Origin: Branchipolynoe longqiensis
Taxonomy: Eukaryota > Annelida > Polychaeta > Phyllodocida > Polynoidae
Assembly: GCA_030323885.1 (NCBI GenBank)
Contig: CM059187.1
Coordinates: forward strand, 133,078,029 to 133,142,028
Direction: 5' to 3'
Length of the DNA stretch: 64,000 bases
Under the pieces are notes generated by a model. The model made no database searches and was not told the DNA's origin. It worked only from the letters and a program-made list of their open reading frames with translations. Each line of letters begins with the position of its first letter. The first letter of the stretch is position 1. Shown here in pieces: positions 10,409-19,975 of the stretch. The position numbers and the translations under genes were made by a program.

Positions 10409-12071
10409 ATAATTGGAGACAGACAGACAAATCCTAGTAAATATAAGGCAAAAGCAAATAAAGAGAAATATGTGAGAATACTACAGGAGCCAGTGTCTGG
10501 GCTTATTCGGGCAAGTGTGAGAAATAATTAAAACGCTGTTGAGGCAGGATCTTGAGTTGAGAAAATACTCCGGCAGTAATGGGGAAAATAAAGTACCCGT
10601 TACCAAATTCATAACAAGTACTTTCAGAACCCAGCTCATTTTTCTCGCCAAGAACAAAAGGCATACAAAGGATTAGGGAGCAACAACTGAAGCCACATCC
10701 CTGGTTGAGCTGAAGTGAATGAAGCGAGGTGATGTATAATGCACTTTCAAAAGCCCAAACTGAAATTATCCTGAAGGGAAGCTTCTACATATATAGATCA
10801 CCTTGTTAAAACTGCATTGTACATGCACACTATCTTAACAGATAATATATATATGTCAAAACAGCAAAGTATGTACACACTATCGTAACAGATAATATAT
10901 ATATGTCAAAGCAGCAACATGCATACACACTATCATACCAGATAATATATCTACGTACAAACAGCAACATATATAAACACTATCATAACAGATAACATAT
11001 ATAAACACTACCGTAACAGATAATATGTATATGTCAAAACAGCAACGTACATACACACTATTGTAACAGATAATATGTGTATGTCAAAACAGCAATGTAT
11101 ATACACACTATCTTAACAGATAATATGTATATGTCAAAACAGCAATGTACATACACACTATCGTAACAGATAATATGTATAAGTCAAAACAGCAAAGTAT
11201 GTACACACTATCGTAACAGATAATATATATATGTCAAAACAGCAACATACATACACACTATCGTAACAGATAATATATCTACGTCCAAACAGCAACATAT
11301 ATAAACACTATCATAACAGGTAACATATATAAACACTATCGTAACAGATAATATGTATATGTCAAAACAGCAACGTACATACACACTATTGTAACAGATA
11401 ATATGTGTATGTCAAAACAGCAACATACATACACACTATTGTCACAGATAATATGTATATGTCAAAACAGCAACATACATACACACTATCTTAACAGATA
11501 ATATGTATATGTCAAAACAGCAATGTACATACACACTATCGTAACATATAATATGTATATGTCAAAACAGCAACATACATACACACTATATGGTAAGAGA
11601 TAATATATATATGTCAAAACAGCGAGGTACATAAACACTATCATAACAGATAATATGTATATGTCAAAACAGCAAGGTACATACACACTATCGTAAGAGA
11701 TAATATGTATATGTCAAAACAGCAACATACATACACACTATCGTAACAGATAATATATCTACGTCCAAACAGCAACATATATAAACACTATCATAACAGG
11801 TAACATATATAAACACTATCGTAACAGATAATATGTATATGTCAAAACAGCAACGTACATACACACTATTGTAACAGATAATATGTGTATGTCAAAACAG
11901 CAACGTACATACACACTATCTTAACAGATAATATGTATATGTCAAAACAGCAATGTACATACACACTATCGTAACAGATAATATGTATATGTCAAAACAG
12001 CAACATACATACACACTATATGGTAAGAGATAATATATATATGTCAAAACAGCGAGGTACATAAACACTAT

Positions 12072-12574
12072 TGTCGTGGGGGTGATGAAAATGGGAAACA
12101 CTGCGCCTAGAGCGGGACTCGAACCCACATCTCTTTGCATTCCGGGCCAGTGTGCTAACCATTACACCACCTAGGCTCCCTGATATCAATACACTCCCCA
12201 CGCCTACCTGTCTATGTGGTTACTTGCCTGAGAGGTCAGTGCAGACCACTACACTCGTCCCCCTGGAATTGTAAGTCTTGTAATGCTTACAATTACATAC
12301 ACACAGGCAATGCACTAACACATACATACACAGGATAGGTTCAACAACCATACAGCGCAAAGCTTGTACAGGATCCTGATCACGGCAACCAGTGTCGTGG
12401 GGGTGATGAAAATGGGAAATACTGCGCCTAGAGCGGGACTCGAACCCACATCTCTTTGCATTCCGGACCAGTGTGCTAACCATTACACCACCTAGGCTCC
12501 CTGATATCAATACACTCCCCACGCCTACCTGTCTATGTGGTTACTTGCCTGAGAGGTCAGTGCAGACCACTACA
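12072..12574 (-). mobile_element. TRIM-P copy A: complete 503-bp mini LTR element with tRNA-like LTRs
   Basis: Two direct repeats of 182 bp (12,072-12,253 and 12,393-12,574) flank a 138-bp internal part. Read on the minus strand, each LTR starts TGTAGTGG and ends CCCACGACA. The target CTAT is duplicated on both sides (12,068-12,071 and 12,575-12,578), and removing the element plus one CTAT restores a normal satellite unit. Next to the 5' LTR is TGGTTGCCGTGATCAGGATC, a primer-site-like sequence close to the complement of a tRNA-His 3' end. Just before the 3' LTR is a purine tract (aggggga). Each LTR holds a tRNA-like segment with box A (TGGTGTAATGG), box B (GGTTCGAGTCC) and then TTTT. No coding capacity. 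Confidence 0.85.
12112..12184 (-). other. tRNA-like pol III cassette inside TRIM-P LTR (copy A, one LTR; the other is at about 12,433-12,505)
   Basis: The segment folds on paper to cloverleaf dimensions. It has a 7-bp acceptor stem (gcctagg with tctaggc), a 4-bp D stem (gtgt with gcac), a 5-bp T stem (gtggg with cccgc) and a ttcgagt T loop. The anticodon arm is degenerate: only 3 of 5 pairs form, and C replaces U33. I therefore do not call a functional tRNA. The segment is almost invariant between all four LTRs of the two complete elements, while the surrounding LTR sequence varies more. Confidence 0.7.
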
Positions 12575-13233
12575 CTATCATAACAGATAATATGTATATG
12601 TCAAAATAGCAAGGTACATACACACTATCGTAAGAGATAATATGTATATGTCAAAACAGCAACATACATACACACTATCGTAACAGATAATATATCTACG
12701 TCCAAACAGCAACATATATAAACACTATCATAACAGGTAACATATATAAACACTATCGTAACAGATAATATGTATATGTCAAAACAGCAACCTATATACA
12801 CACAATTGTAACAGATAATATGTGTATGTCAAAACAGCAACGTATATACACACTATCTTAACAGATAATATGTATATGTCAAAACAGCAATGTACATACA
12901 CACTATGGTAACAGCTAATATGTATATGTCAAAACAGCAACATACATACACAATATATGGTAAGAGATAATATATATATGTCAAAACAGCGAGGTACATA
13001 CACACTATCATAACAGATAATATGTATATGTCAAAACAGCAAGGTACATACACACTATCGGAAGAGATAATATATCTATGTCAAAACAGCAACATACATA
13101 CACACTATCATAAGAGATAATATGTTTATGTCCAAACAGCAACATACATACACACTATCGTAACAGATAATATATACATATATATAACAAAAACAATGTA
13201 CATACACACTATCATAACAGATATATATATGTA

Positions 13234-13290
13234 AGTATGCATTGCGAGGAGACCGGAGTGGATGATACAATCTTTATTAACATGGAACTA
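13234..13290 (-). repeat. Terminal repeat B1 of the DIRS-like elements
   Basis: The block gcgaggagaccggagtggat followed by gatacaatctttattaa recurs at 15,991-16,045 with few changes. On the minus strand it reads ttaataaagattgtatc, a polyadenylation-like signal, so it is probably the 3' end of each minus-strand element. Confidence 0.65.
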
Positions 13291-13487
13291 TGATACATGG
13301 CTAGGGAGGAGAGGAAGGCGGTAGTTGGAATAAAAACACTTTATTCACAGAAGGTCAAGTGCAGACAATGAGGATAAGACAATTGGTAATTAATTAAAAC
13401 AATGAGGACATGAACAGTTTAAGGCAGGATAATGGAAGAGTACATGCATAGATAATGGTAAGATTAAATGTCATTAAGGACCTAAGG

Positions 13488-14530
13488 TCAATGTCGATCG
13501 TGGGGGAGGGACCCCGAAGAGCCCGTCACCAAAACGGAGGAGAGGGCTCGAGGGGCGCCCGAGGGGGCGATCCGAGGCACGTAGGCGTGCACGGCGTCAG
13601 AAGTCCAGGTGCCCTGGGCCATTATGTCCTCCAGAGGTACCCCGGCGCACTGGCAGGCCTGGGCGGCTCCCCGGCGGAGGCTGTGGAGGGTGTAGCCATC
13701 CGGGGAGGGCACCCCGAGGGCCCGGAGGGCACCGTGGAGTATGGCCGTCAGGGTGCAGGGGTCGAGGGGGCGGCCAGAGGGCAGGATGAAGGCGGGGTCG
13801 GCGTCGAGTGCCAGCACCAGGGCGATGGCGGCGGCCCAGGCCGCCACGGGGCAGAGTGGGTGTCCGGGCGAGGCCAGGATGAGGAGGGCCACCGCCCCCG
13901 AGGGCAGCCGGATGGTCTTCGAGCTCCGGAGGGTGACTCGGAGACCCCCGGGGGCGGGGGAGACGTCAGCTCGGGTGATGGTGTGTGGCCCGGCCCAGGC
14001 CTCGGGGGACGGGGAGAGGAGGCTGGACTGCCTCAGCATCCCGTAGTAGCCGAGGAGCACAGCAGCCCAGCGCCCGGGTAGGTGGGCGCGGCTGAGGGCG
14101 TCGGCGAGAACGAGGTCGGTGCCGGGCTAGTGCAGGATGGTGAGTTCGAAGCATGCCTCGGCCGCCATGAGCCAGAGCTCCCTCGCGCAGGTCCCGAGGG
14201 TAGGGTCGCGCGCCCTCCCGGAGTCGAGGGCGGCGGCGGAGGCCATGTTGTCAGTGTTGATCACAACATTGGCCCCGGCGACGTCGGCGGGGAGGAGGGC
14301 GCGGAGGGCGACCACGAGGTTGACCGCCTCAAGCTCGTGAATGCTGGTGAAGCGAGCGCAGAACTCCTTGGAATACCCTCGGGCGTAGCAGAGGGTTGGA
14401 GAGTATGCGCCTCCGCCGGTGAGGCAGGAGGCACACTCTATGACGACCCTCCGGGTGGCCGGCGCGCGGAGGAGATGGAGGCCGTTTGAGGCGCGTCCAT
14501 AGGCCGCGAACCAGGCAAGGTCCCGGAGGG
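13488..14530 (-). pseudogene. DIRS-like RNase H plus tyrosine recombinase, internally deleted
   Basis: The RNase H part (about 14,127-14,530, reading leftward) holds 'IECASCLTGGGAYSP', 'IHELEAVNLVVALRALL' and 'INTDNMASAAALDSGRARDP'. This is the arrangement seen in DIRS-type elements. A stop codon (TAG) follows, then 'LVLADALSR' in the same frame. The tyrosine-recombinase catalytic part (13,488-14,060) follows directly, with 'LLGYYGMLRQ', 'RSSKTIRLP', 'HSLRRGAAQ' (R and H box) and 'GTWTSDAVHAYV' (catalytic Tyr). The recombinase core-binding domain and nearly all of the reverse transcriptase are missing, so the copy is non-autonomous. It is GC-rich and unlike its AT-rich flanks. Confidence 0.75.
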
Positions 14531-14656
14531 CGTTGTCCCCGAGGGGAGGCGGCTGATGATCGGGCTGCGGCCCGAGGGGCTATTGTCCTGAGGCCCCCGG
14601 GGGCGCTCACGGGGGTGGTGATCACATCCAACCGGAGGGTGTTGATGGCGACTGGG

Positions 14657-15541
14657 TCAAGCCACCCATCCAGGAGCCGTCCGTCGGCGATCCAGGCGAA
14701 TATCGTCTCGGAATATCGCCGCAGTGAGGTTGTGGTGGAGTAGTCCGGGGAGGGATCCCGAGGGGAAGGCCGGATGCGACTCCAGCATCCGGAGGGCGAG
14801 GTTATACTCCTCCATGGTGGCCTCGCCCCTTTTCACTGCCTTCCCCTTGGCCCCCCTCTCAATGAGGTCGTTGGGGAATATATACCCCGAGGGAATACCT
14901 TTCTGACGTCCCGTGTTTTGCGCCTCGGCGGACTCCAGGATGTCGCGGACCGCCTCGGCAGCGGAGACGGGGGAGTGGTCGAGGGTGGCGCGAGGGGCGG
15001 CGGGGAGGCGGGCCGCGGAGGCGGCGTGTTGCGTGGCGTAGAGGCCCTGCCTGCTGTAGCGGAGGTAGGTGGGGTGCACGTCTTGTGGCGCGTGTCCGGG
15101 GGCGGGGAGGAGGCTGGCCGCCCCCGCCGTCCCAGAGGTGAGGTCCTGTAGGAGGTCGGCGAGGCGGTCCACCAGGGAGGGGGGCGGGGCAGCGGCCCGA
15201 GGCGGGGCGACGGCCATCGACTGTACGAGGGCGGTGAGGTGGTTCATGGTGGCTGTCTGCGCCTCCATGGCGGCGGCCTGGGCATCCATCCGAGCATCGA
15301 CCGAGCTGGCCCATGAGGTGGCCTCGGATTGGAGGCTGGGGGTGGCCTCTCGACGTCGCGGAGGCGGCATCGTGCGAGGCGGTGGATGCGCTCCTCCCCC
15401 GGCACGCCCCCCGGCGGCCGGTGGGTCGGCCTCGTCCTTGTGCTGCGGCAGGCATGTTGGTGTGGAGATGTAGTCGCGGAGGCGTGATGTGCGCGAGGCA
15501 TCGAGGCGTCGTGGAGGCGAGGGGGGGGAGGAGGAAGCCAA
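14657..15541 (-). CDS. Gag-like ORF of the DIRS-like element (294 aa)
   Basis: This is an open frame of 294 codons immediately upstream (minus strand) of the RNase H/recombinase remnant, in a different frame. The N-terminal half is Pro/Ala/Arg-rich. The C-terminal half is well structured, with 'GIPSGYIFPNDLIERGAKGK' and 'EEYNLALRMLESHPAF'. I recognise no named domain. Its position before RNase H and recombinase, and its uninterrupted length in an otherwise decayed element, suggest a Gag-like or ORF1 product that binds element RNA. The start was taken as the first ATG of the frame. It could also be a fused remnant that remains open by high GC. Confidence 0.45.
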   Translation of the reverse strand: MASSSPPSPPRRLDASRTSRLRDYISTPTCLPQHKDEADPPAAGGRAGGGAHPPPRTMPPPRRREATPSLQSEATSWASSVDARMDAQAAAMEAQTATMNHLTALVQSMAVAPPRAAAPPPSLVDRLADLLQDLTSGTAGAASLLPAPGHAPQDVHPTYLRYSRQGLYATQHAASAARLPAAPRATLDHSPVSAAEAVRDILESAEAQNTGRQKGIPSGYIFPNDLIERGAKGKAVKRGEATMEEYNLALRMLESHPAFPSGSLPGLLHHNLTAAIFRDDIRLDRRRTAPGWVA

Positions 15542-15714
15542 AAGGAAATGAGTGCTCCAGGAGAGGGAGGAGAGGCGAGTGGCTGGGAGCAGCTAGGCGG
15601 CCGGTTTATAAGAGGGGGGGGGGGTTGCATCAGGGCGGTGGCGGAGGGAGGGTGCAGAGAGGGGGGGGGGTCCTCCTCCCCTGCCACGAATCAACCGCAA
15701 TGCGAGCATTACGA

Positions 15715-16112
15715 CCATATATAAATATGGATGTAAAATATATATATATAGAAAGTATCTGGCTGGGCTGAAAATGCCCTACCGATCAAGTAAAACTTAA
15801 AATACAGTGAATCGTATAGCAATGTGTACAAAGGCATAGTGACGCAGCCGGCACGCGCTCAGGTGTATATATCGCTCAGCAGCACCAACTAGCAGATTTA
15901 GCTGGTAGCCCCTTGCGGCTCCAATACTCGCCGCGGAGAGGCAGCACCATGCGGTATCTTACATCGGCATATACGTAGTATATGGTTTGCTGTAAGTACG
16001 CATTACGAGGAGACCGGCGTGGATGATACAATCTTTATTAACCACGAAGTATATATATAAATATGGATGTAAAATATATATATATAGAAAGTATCTGGCT
16101 GGGCTGAAAATG
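15715..16112 (-). repeat. Split-repeat junction C-A-B-C of two tandem DIRS-like elements
   Basis: Three repeat blocks meet here. Block C (aatatggatgtaaaatatat... gtatctggctgggctgaaaa) occurs at 15,715-15,780 and again at 16,047-16,112. Block A (acagtgaatcgtatagcaat ... gcagcaccatgcggtatctt) occurs at 15,798-15,985 and again at 16,917-17,105. Block B (15,991-16,045) matches 13,234-13,290. On the minus strand the order is A, recombinase 2, C, B, A, C, gag/RNase H/recombinase 1, B. Split direct repeats of this kind are a hallmark of tyrosine-recombinase retroelements. Confidence 0.7.
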
Positions 16113-16149
16113 CCACGTCCATCGGACCCATCCCAGACATGCTTACTCT

Positions 16150-16905
16150 ACTTCCCCCAGGCTCGTGGCTACACGGATGTCAGCGACAATCCTCTCCGAC
16201 AGTGGGCGGGTGATGTATTTATATATCGCATCAGACGCCCAGTCCCCCATACCCTGATTTCATCTATCGAAGCAACCCTGGAGGGCCAGATAGGTGCATC
16301 CCCCCCCCCCCCGTCTTAGCGAATGACAGGAAAAATTCTCCTGGGAAAACCCGGCAACCGCCGCAAAATGTTTGATGGTAGCCTGGAGTGATCTGTAGTC
16401 AAGAGGTTTGTAGCCTCCAGAGCCCGCAGGAACTTGAAAGGCGGGGGATCTCGAATCCACTCTTACCTCGGCAAAATGCCTCTTTACCCAGAAAACAGCA
16501 CATAGGTCTGTGTTAGGCACGCACACGACCAGTATCAGGAAGTCTCTCTCCGCAAACTGAATTGTCTTGGATCGCCGAACGGTGACCACCATGCCCCAAG
16601 CATGGAAAGAAAAGTCTGAGCGCAAGAAAACGGACTCAGAGTCGGTAATCTGGCATTTGCGGAGGAGAGCCCTAAACCCAAGTAAAATGGCCACGCGAGT
16701 GGCAACATGACCCTCACTTAAGGACATGAAAGAAAACAATTTTTAATAATTCAGAAGGTAGTAGCGGGGTCGCATGCTTAACTGCACACCCCAGTGTGCG
16801 CTTAGCTCCTCCCAAAATCGTTCTCACCTGATGGCAGGAAAAATCGATTGGCTCACTATTCTCTGCTTTCAAGAAGAAATTAAGGGCAAGTGAATCGTAT
16901 AGCAA
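16150..16905 (-). pseudogene. Second tyrosine recombinase, frameshifted
   Basis: Reading leftward from 16,905, the core-binding part has 'VRTILGGAKRTLGCAVKHAT'. The catalytic part follows with 'ILLGFRALLRKCQI', 'RRSKTIQFAERDFLI' and 'FSCHSLRRGGGG' (R/H box). After a run of ten C at about 16,302-16,313 the frame changes and continues with 'GDWASDAIYKYITRPLSER', which carries the catalytic Tyr. At least one more frame change lies near 16,715-16,739. It belongs to the same broad class as recombinase 1 but is clearly a different lineage (GDWASDAIYKYI against GTWTSDAVHAYV). No reverse transcriptase is attached, so a Crypton-like or deleted DIRS/Ngaro-like origin is possible. Confidence 0.7.
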
Positions 16906-16916
16906 TTAAGGGTAAA

Positions 16917-17110
16917 TTAAAATACAGTGAATCATATAGCAATGTGTACAAAGGCATAGTGACGAAGCCGGCACGCGCTCAGGTGTATATATCGCTCAGC
17001 AGCGCCGACTAGCGGATTTAGCCGGTAGCCCCTCGCGGCTTCAACACTCGCCGCGGAGAGGCAGCACCATGCGGTATCTTACATCGGCATATATGTAGCA
17101 TATGCTTTGC
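16917..17110 (-). repeat. Terminal repeat A2 of the DIRS-like pair
   Basis: About 190 bp with high identity to 15,798-15,985, including 'ggcacgcgctcaggtgtata' and 'ctcgccgcggagaggcagca'. It marks the right-hand (5', minus-strand) limit of the second recombinase element. Confidence 0.75.
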
Positions 17111-17111
17111 T

Positions 17112-17411
17112 ATACTGGTGGCTGAATAGGTAGAGTGTAGGCCTCCCGTGCGGAAGGTTGCGAGTTCAATTCCCGGTCGAGTCAAACCAATGACTTACAA
17201 AAGTGATACTTGTCACTTCCTAGTGAGGCCCTTGGCATTATTAGGATAGGGCAAGGACTGGTTGGCTCAGTGTCAGGATAATGTGACTGAATGGGATATC
17301 AGGTCATGATGTTGGTTGCCTGGTTTCCCAGTGGGAAAACACTTTAAAGTCGACATGAATGGGCATTCTCACAAAGCGGGACGGCCGTATTGATATGACC
17401 TTAGATGTAAC

Positions 17412-17420
<9 letters not shown>
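17112..17420 (+). repeat. SINE-A, type II head, followed by (TA)n
   Basis: The head ctggtggctgaataggtaga starts within a few bases of the DIRS-like repeat. The body is complete, but the tail after 'ttagatgtaacc' is replaced by a TA microsatellite at about 17,416-17,445. Confidence 0.85.
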
Positions 17421-17448
<28 letters not shown>

Positions 17449-17795
17449 GTTAGGATAATGTTGACATACGTTGCTGTTTTGACAAGGTTGTATTCACCAA
17501 AACTTTACCTATATGTCGTCTCTCTTCTAATTATGTAGGTGTTGTCTCTTTTATGCTTCGTACTGATACATTAATAGATTAATTGATTAATTCACATTGA
17601 TGCTGCACATGGCATTATAGACCAACACTCCCACGTGCATTAACGTGCTATATCTGCAGATATGCAATGCAAAACAATGCCTCCAAGATAAACCCTCCAA
17701 CAAGTAAACTGAAATAAAATCCTATCAGCAATTACAACCATGCGTTGAGCAGTCAGCCTTGACTTGTCAGATACAGGACTTTAAAGTTTGAATAT
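17421..17795. other. (TA)n plus unassigned AT-rich sequence
   Basis: A TA dinucleotide run is followed by AT-rich DNA with no recognisable gene or repeat family. Confidence 0.5.
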
Positions 17796-18125
17796 TAGTT
17801 GTTGCTTTACCTCCTAGCAACATCAAAGGTCATATCAGGACAGGCACCGAATTGTGACAGTCCATACTCATGGTAACTTTATATTGCTGCAGCGCCAGGA
17901 GATCAGGCTGCTAGCCCACTCATTCACCTCATCTTGACACTGAGCCAACCAGTCCTTGTTCTATCCTAACAATGATGAGTGCCTGGCTAGGAAGCGACAA
18001 GTATCAGATTTTAAGCCATTGGTTTGAGTCGACCACGGTTCGAACCCACAAACCCATGGGTTTGGATACCCCGATCTCCCAAAACAGGAGACTAACGTTC
18101 AACTCATTCGGCCATCCTGTCTGGT
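17796..18125 (-). repeat. SINE-A, type I head, full length
   Basis: A minus-strand copy. Its head carries the extended type I arm (reverse complement of cgaacccatgggtttggat near 18,040-18,075). Confidence 0.85.
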
Positions 18126-18369
18126 GAGGACTTTAGAAGACAGTAACAACCAACACTGGTTAAAAACAATGATACATGACCTAAACACCGTTAATTGAAA
18201 ACAGATCTGTCCTCACCAGAGGGAAAAACAAGTTTAATTTCCTGTGCGTGAGGCCATCGCCTAATTGACACGGGCTGGCACTGTTTGACCACCTTCATGT
18301 GAGCATTGCATCATTTTAATTTTAATAAATGATGGGCAGTGCTGAAAGGTGGTGTGAGCTGTCGCAGCT

Positions 18370-18655
18370 TCATTGTGGTGTGGTGTGGTGAGACGGGTGG
18401 TGTGTTGTGCTGTGGGTGGTATGGGTGATGGAGTGGGCGGTGTGATCTGGTGGGTGATGTGATGTGGTGGTGTGGTGGGTGGTGCCGTGTGTTGATGTGA
18501 TGTGGGTGGTGTTGTGTGATGTGGGTGGTGTGGGTGGTGGGGTGGTGTGATGGGTGGTGTGGGGTGATGGGTGGTGTGGTGTGATGGGGTGGTGTGGTGT
18601 GATGGGTGGTGTGGTGTTGTTGGTGGTGTGACTTGGGTGGTGGTATGATGTCTAT
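18370..18655. repeat. GGTGTGATG-type GT-rich array, left part
   Basis: Irregular repeats of gtggtgtggtg/gggtggtgtgatg. The same kind of array resumes at 19,976 on the other side of a LINE, so this is one array split by an insertion. Confidence 0.8.
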
Positions 18656-18659
18656 GCAA

Positions 18660-19975
18660 TATGCAATAAAATTAAAAGGAAATATATTAAATCCTGCATA
18701 TAACTACATTTTTATGCCACCATCTGAACGCCTCTATGAATCAAGCCATTAGGCCTCAGAATAAAGCCTCATTTGGAGGCACTGAGGGCAAATCTACATA
18801 ACATAGCACCCTCACAATATTCAGATGTTCCTCCCTGGCAGCTGAGGGAACCAAACATCATCCTCCAGCTGGCCATGTTGAAGAAATCTCAAACGCACCC
18901 ATTTTCATATCATGAAAGCTTTATCGATGTGTGAAGTGCTTTTAGCTCCCACCTAGCCGTTTACACGGATGGGTCAAAGACAGACAACAGAGTCTCTGCA
19001 GCAGCAATCGTCCACGGACATGAATTAGGTACGTGTATTCCAGATCAGAGTTCTATCTTTACTGCTGAGGCACAAGCACTCCTATTTGCGTTAGAGTGCA
19101 TCGAAACCTCAGCCAGTCATAAATTCATCATTTTCACTGACTCTTTTTCCTGCCTTCAGGCTTTAAACAATAGGAAACTGGACCACCCAATACTACTTAA
19201 AGTACTCACTAAACTAAACTCTCTTTCAATAGCAAAATTTGACATTCACCTACGTTGGGTGCCTAGTCATGTGGGTATCCCAGGAAATGGGAGAGCAGAT
19301 CAAGCAGCCACTCTACCCCTGACTGCTCCTTTGGAACACTGTCATATTCCCCACTGTGATCTGAAACCTACCATTCAAAAATACATTTGGAACCTATGGC
19401 AGATCGAATGGGATGAACACCCAGACAACAAACTCCATAGAATTACCCCTCCGTGAATGGACTGTCGCAGAGTCGCCTGGAAGGGCGACACAACCATGTT
19501 GTTTTAACAAGATGCCATATTGGCCACTCGTGTCTAACACACGTTTTTCTGCTCAAGGGGGAGCCTCCCCTGAATGTATTGGATGTGAGTCCCCACTGAC
19601 ATTAAAACACACTTTATTAAACTGTGTGGATTTCATGGCCCTGCACCAACAATTTTACACTGCAAACAACATGCATGACCTTTTTACTAAAGTAAAACAA
19701 GAAAATATTTTAGCCTTTTTGAGGGCAGCTGGTTTGTACCAACTCATATAGGTTTTTAAACAAATTTCATCAGTGAATAATACTATCATTTAGACTTTTA
19801 TTTAGCTATTATGATTGTGAGTTTACAAAATTCACGAGTGGCCATTGACACAAAATTGATTGTATGCTTTTACATGTAAAAGCGACGGTTTGAACAAAAA
19901 CAAACATTTCTCACCGTGAATATGGCCTATTCTTCCGACACAGCGTAAAGCAACCACCAATCAATCAATCAATCA
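18660..19975 (+). mobile_element. 5'-truncated LINE with RNase H domain
   Basis: This is the 3' part of a non-LTR retrotransposon. An RNase H domain is read from about 18,957 to 19,330. It has 'YTDGSKTDNRVSAAAIVHG' (first Asp), 'TAEAQALLFALECIE' (Glu), 'FTDSFSCLQAL' (Asp) and 'VPSHVGIPGNGRADQA' (His/Asp). A frameshift near 19,455 leads to a Cys/His C-terminal region ending 'LFTKVKQENILAFLRAAGLY' at 19,751. About 200 bp of 3' UTR ends in (aatc)n. RNase H in a LINE points to the I/Nimb-like groups. The element interrupts a GT-rich array. The upstream part at 18,720-18,930 is related but frame-broken. Confidence 0.8.
18957..19751 (+). pseudogene. LINE RNase H and C-terminal CCHC-like region, one frameshift
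   Basis: The catalytic carboxylates of RNase H are all visible. The first frame ends at 19,456 (TGA) and the homologous reading continues in the next frame (SPECIGCESPLTLKHTLLNC, a CxxC...H...C cluster typical of LINE C-termini). The product would remove or process element RNA. This copy cannot encode it intact. Confidence 0.75.

Larger units (their letters stand above)
10812..13235. repeat. 50-bp satellite array with higher-order structure
   Basis: The 50-bp unit is roughly 'cacactatcgtaacagataa' + 'tatgtatatgtcaaaacagcaacgtacata'. I estimate 35-40 units, excluding the inserted TRIM-P. A distinctive run of variants (atatctacgtccaaacagca followed by two shortened units with aggtaacatatataaacact) recurs at about 11,252, 11,732 and 12,670. 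This gives a higher-order period of about 480 bp, or about 430 bp after removing the insertion. The unit is AT-rich. The repeated minus-strand frames are by-products of the array. Confidence 0.9.

Noticed and set aside
12112..12184. A true tRNA gene at the tRNA-like unit of TRIM-P
   Set aside because: The acceptor, D and T arms pair, but the anticodon stem pairs at only three of five positions and position 33 is C. The unit is part of each LTR of a mobile element.
12072..12574. TRIM-P read as a plain tandem SINE dimer
   Set aside because: Both complete copies have the same LTR-internal-LTR structure with TG...CA ends, 4-bp target duplications, primer-site-like and purine-tract sequences in the correct places. 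A SINE dimer would not be expected to show these.
10812..13235. CRISPR-like array
   Set aside because: Repeats are directly tandem at 50 bp with no unique spacers, in an AT-rich eukaryotic setting.
11486..13270. Repeated hydrophobic minus-strand frames (MYVPCCFDIYILS...) resembling small membrane proteins
   Set aside because: These are the 50-bp satellite read in successive frames. Equivalent frames recur with every higher-order unit.
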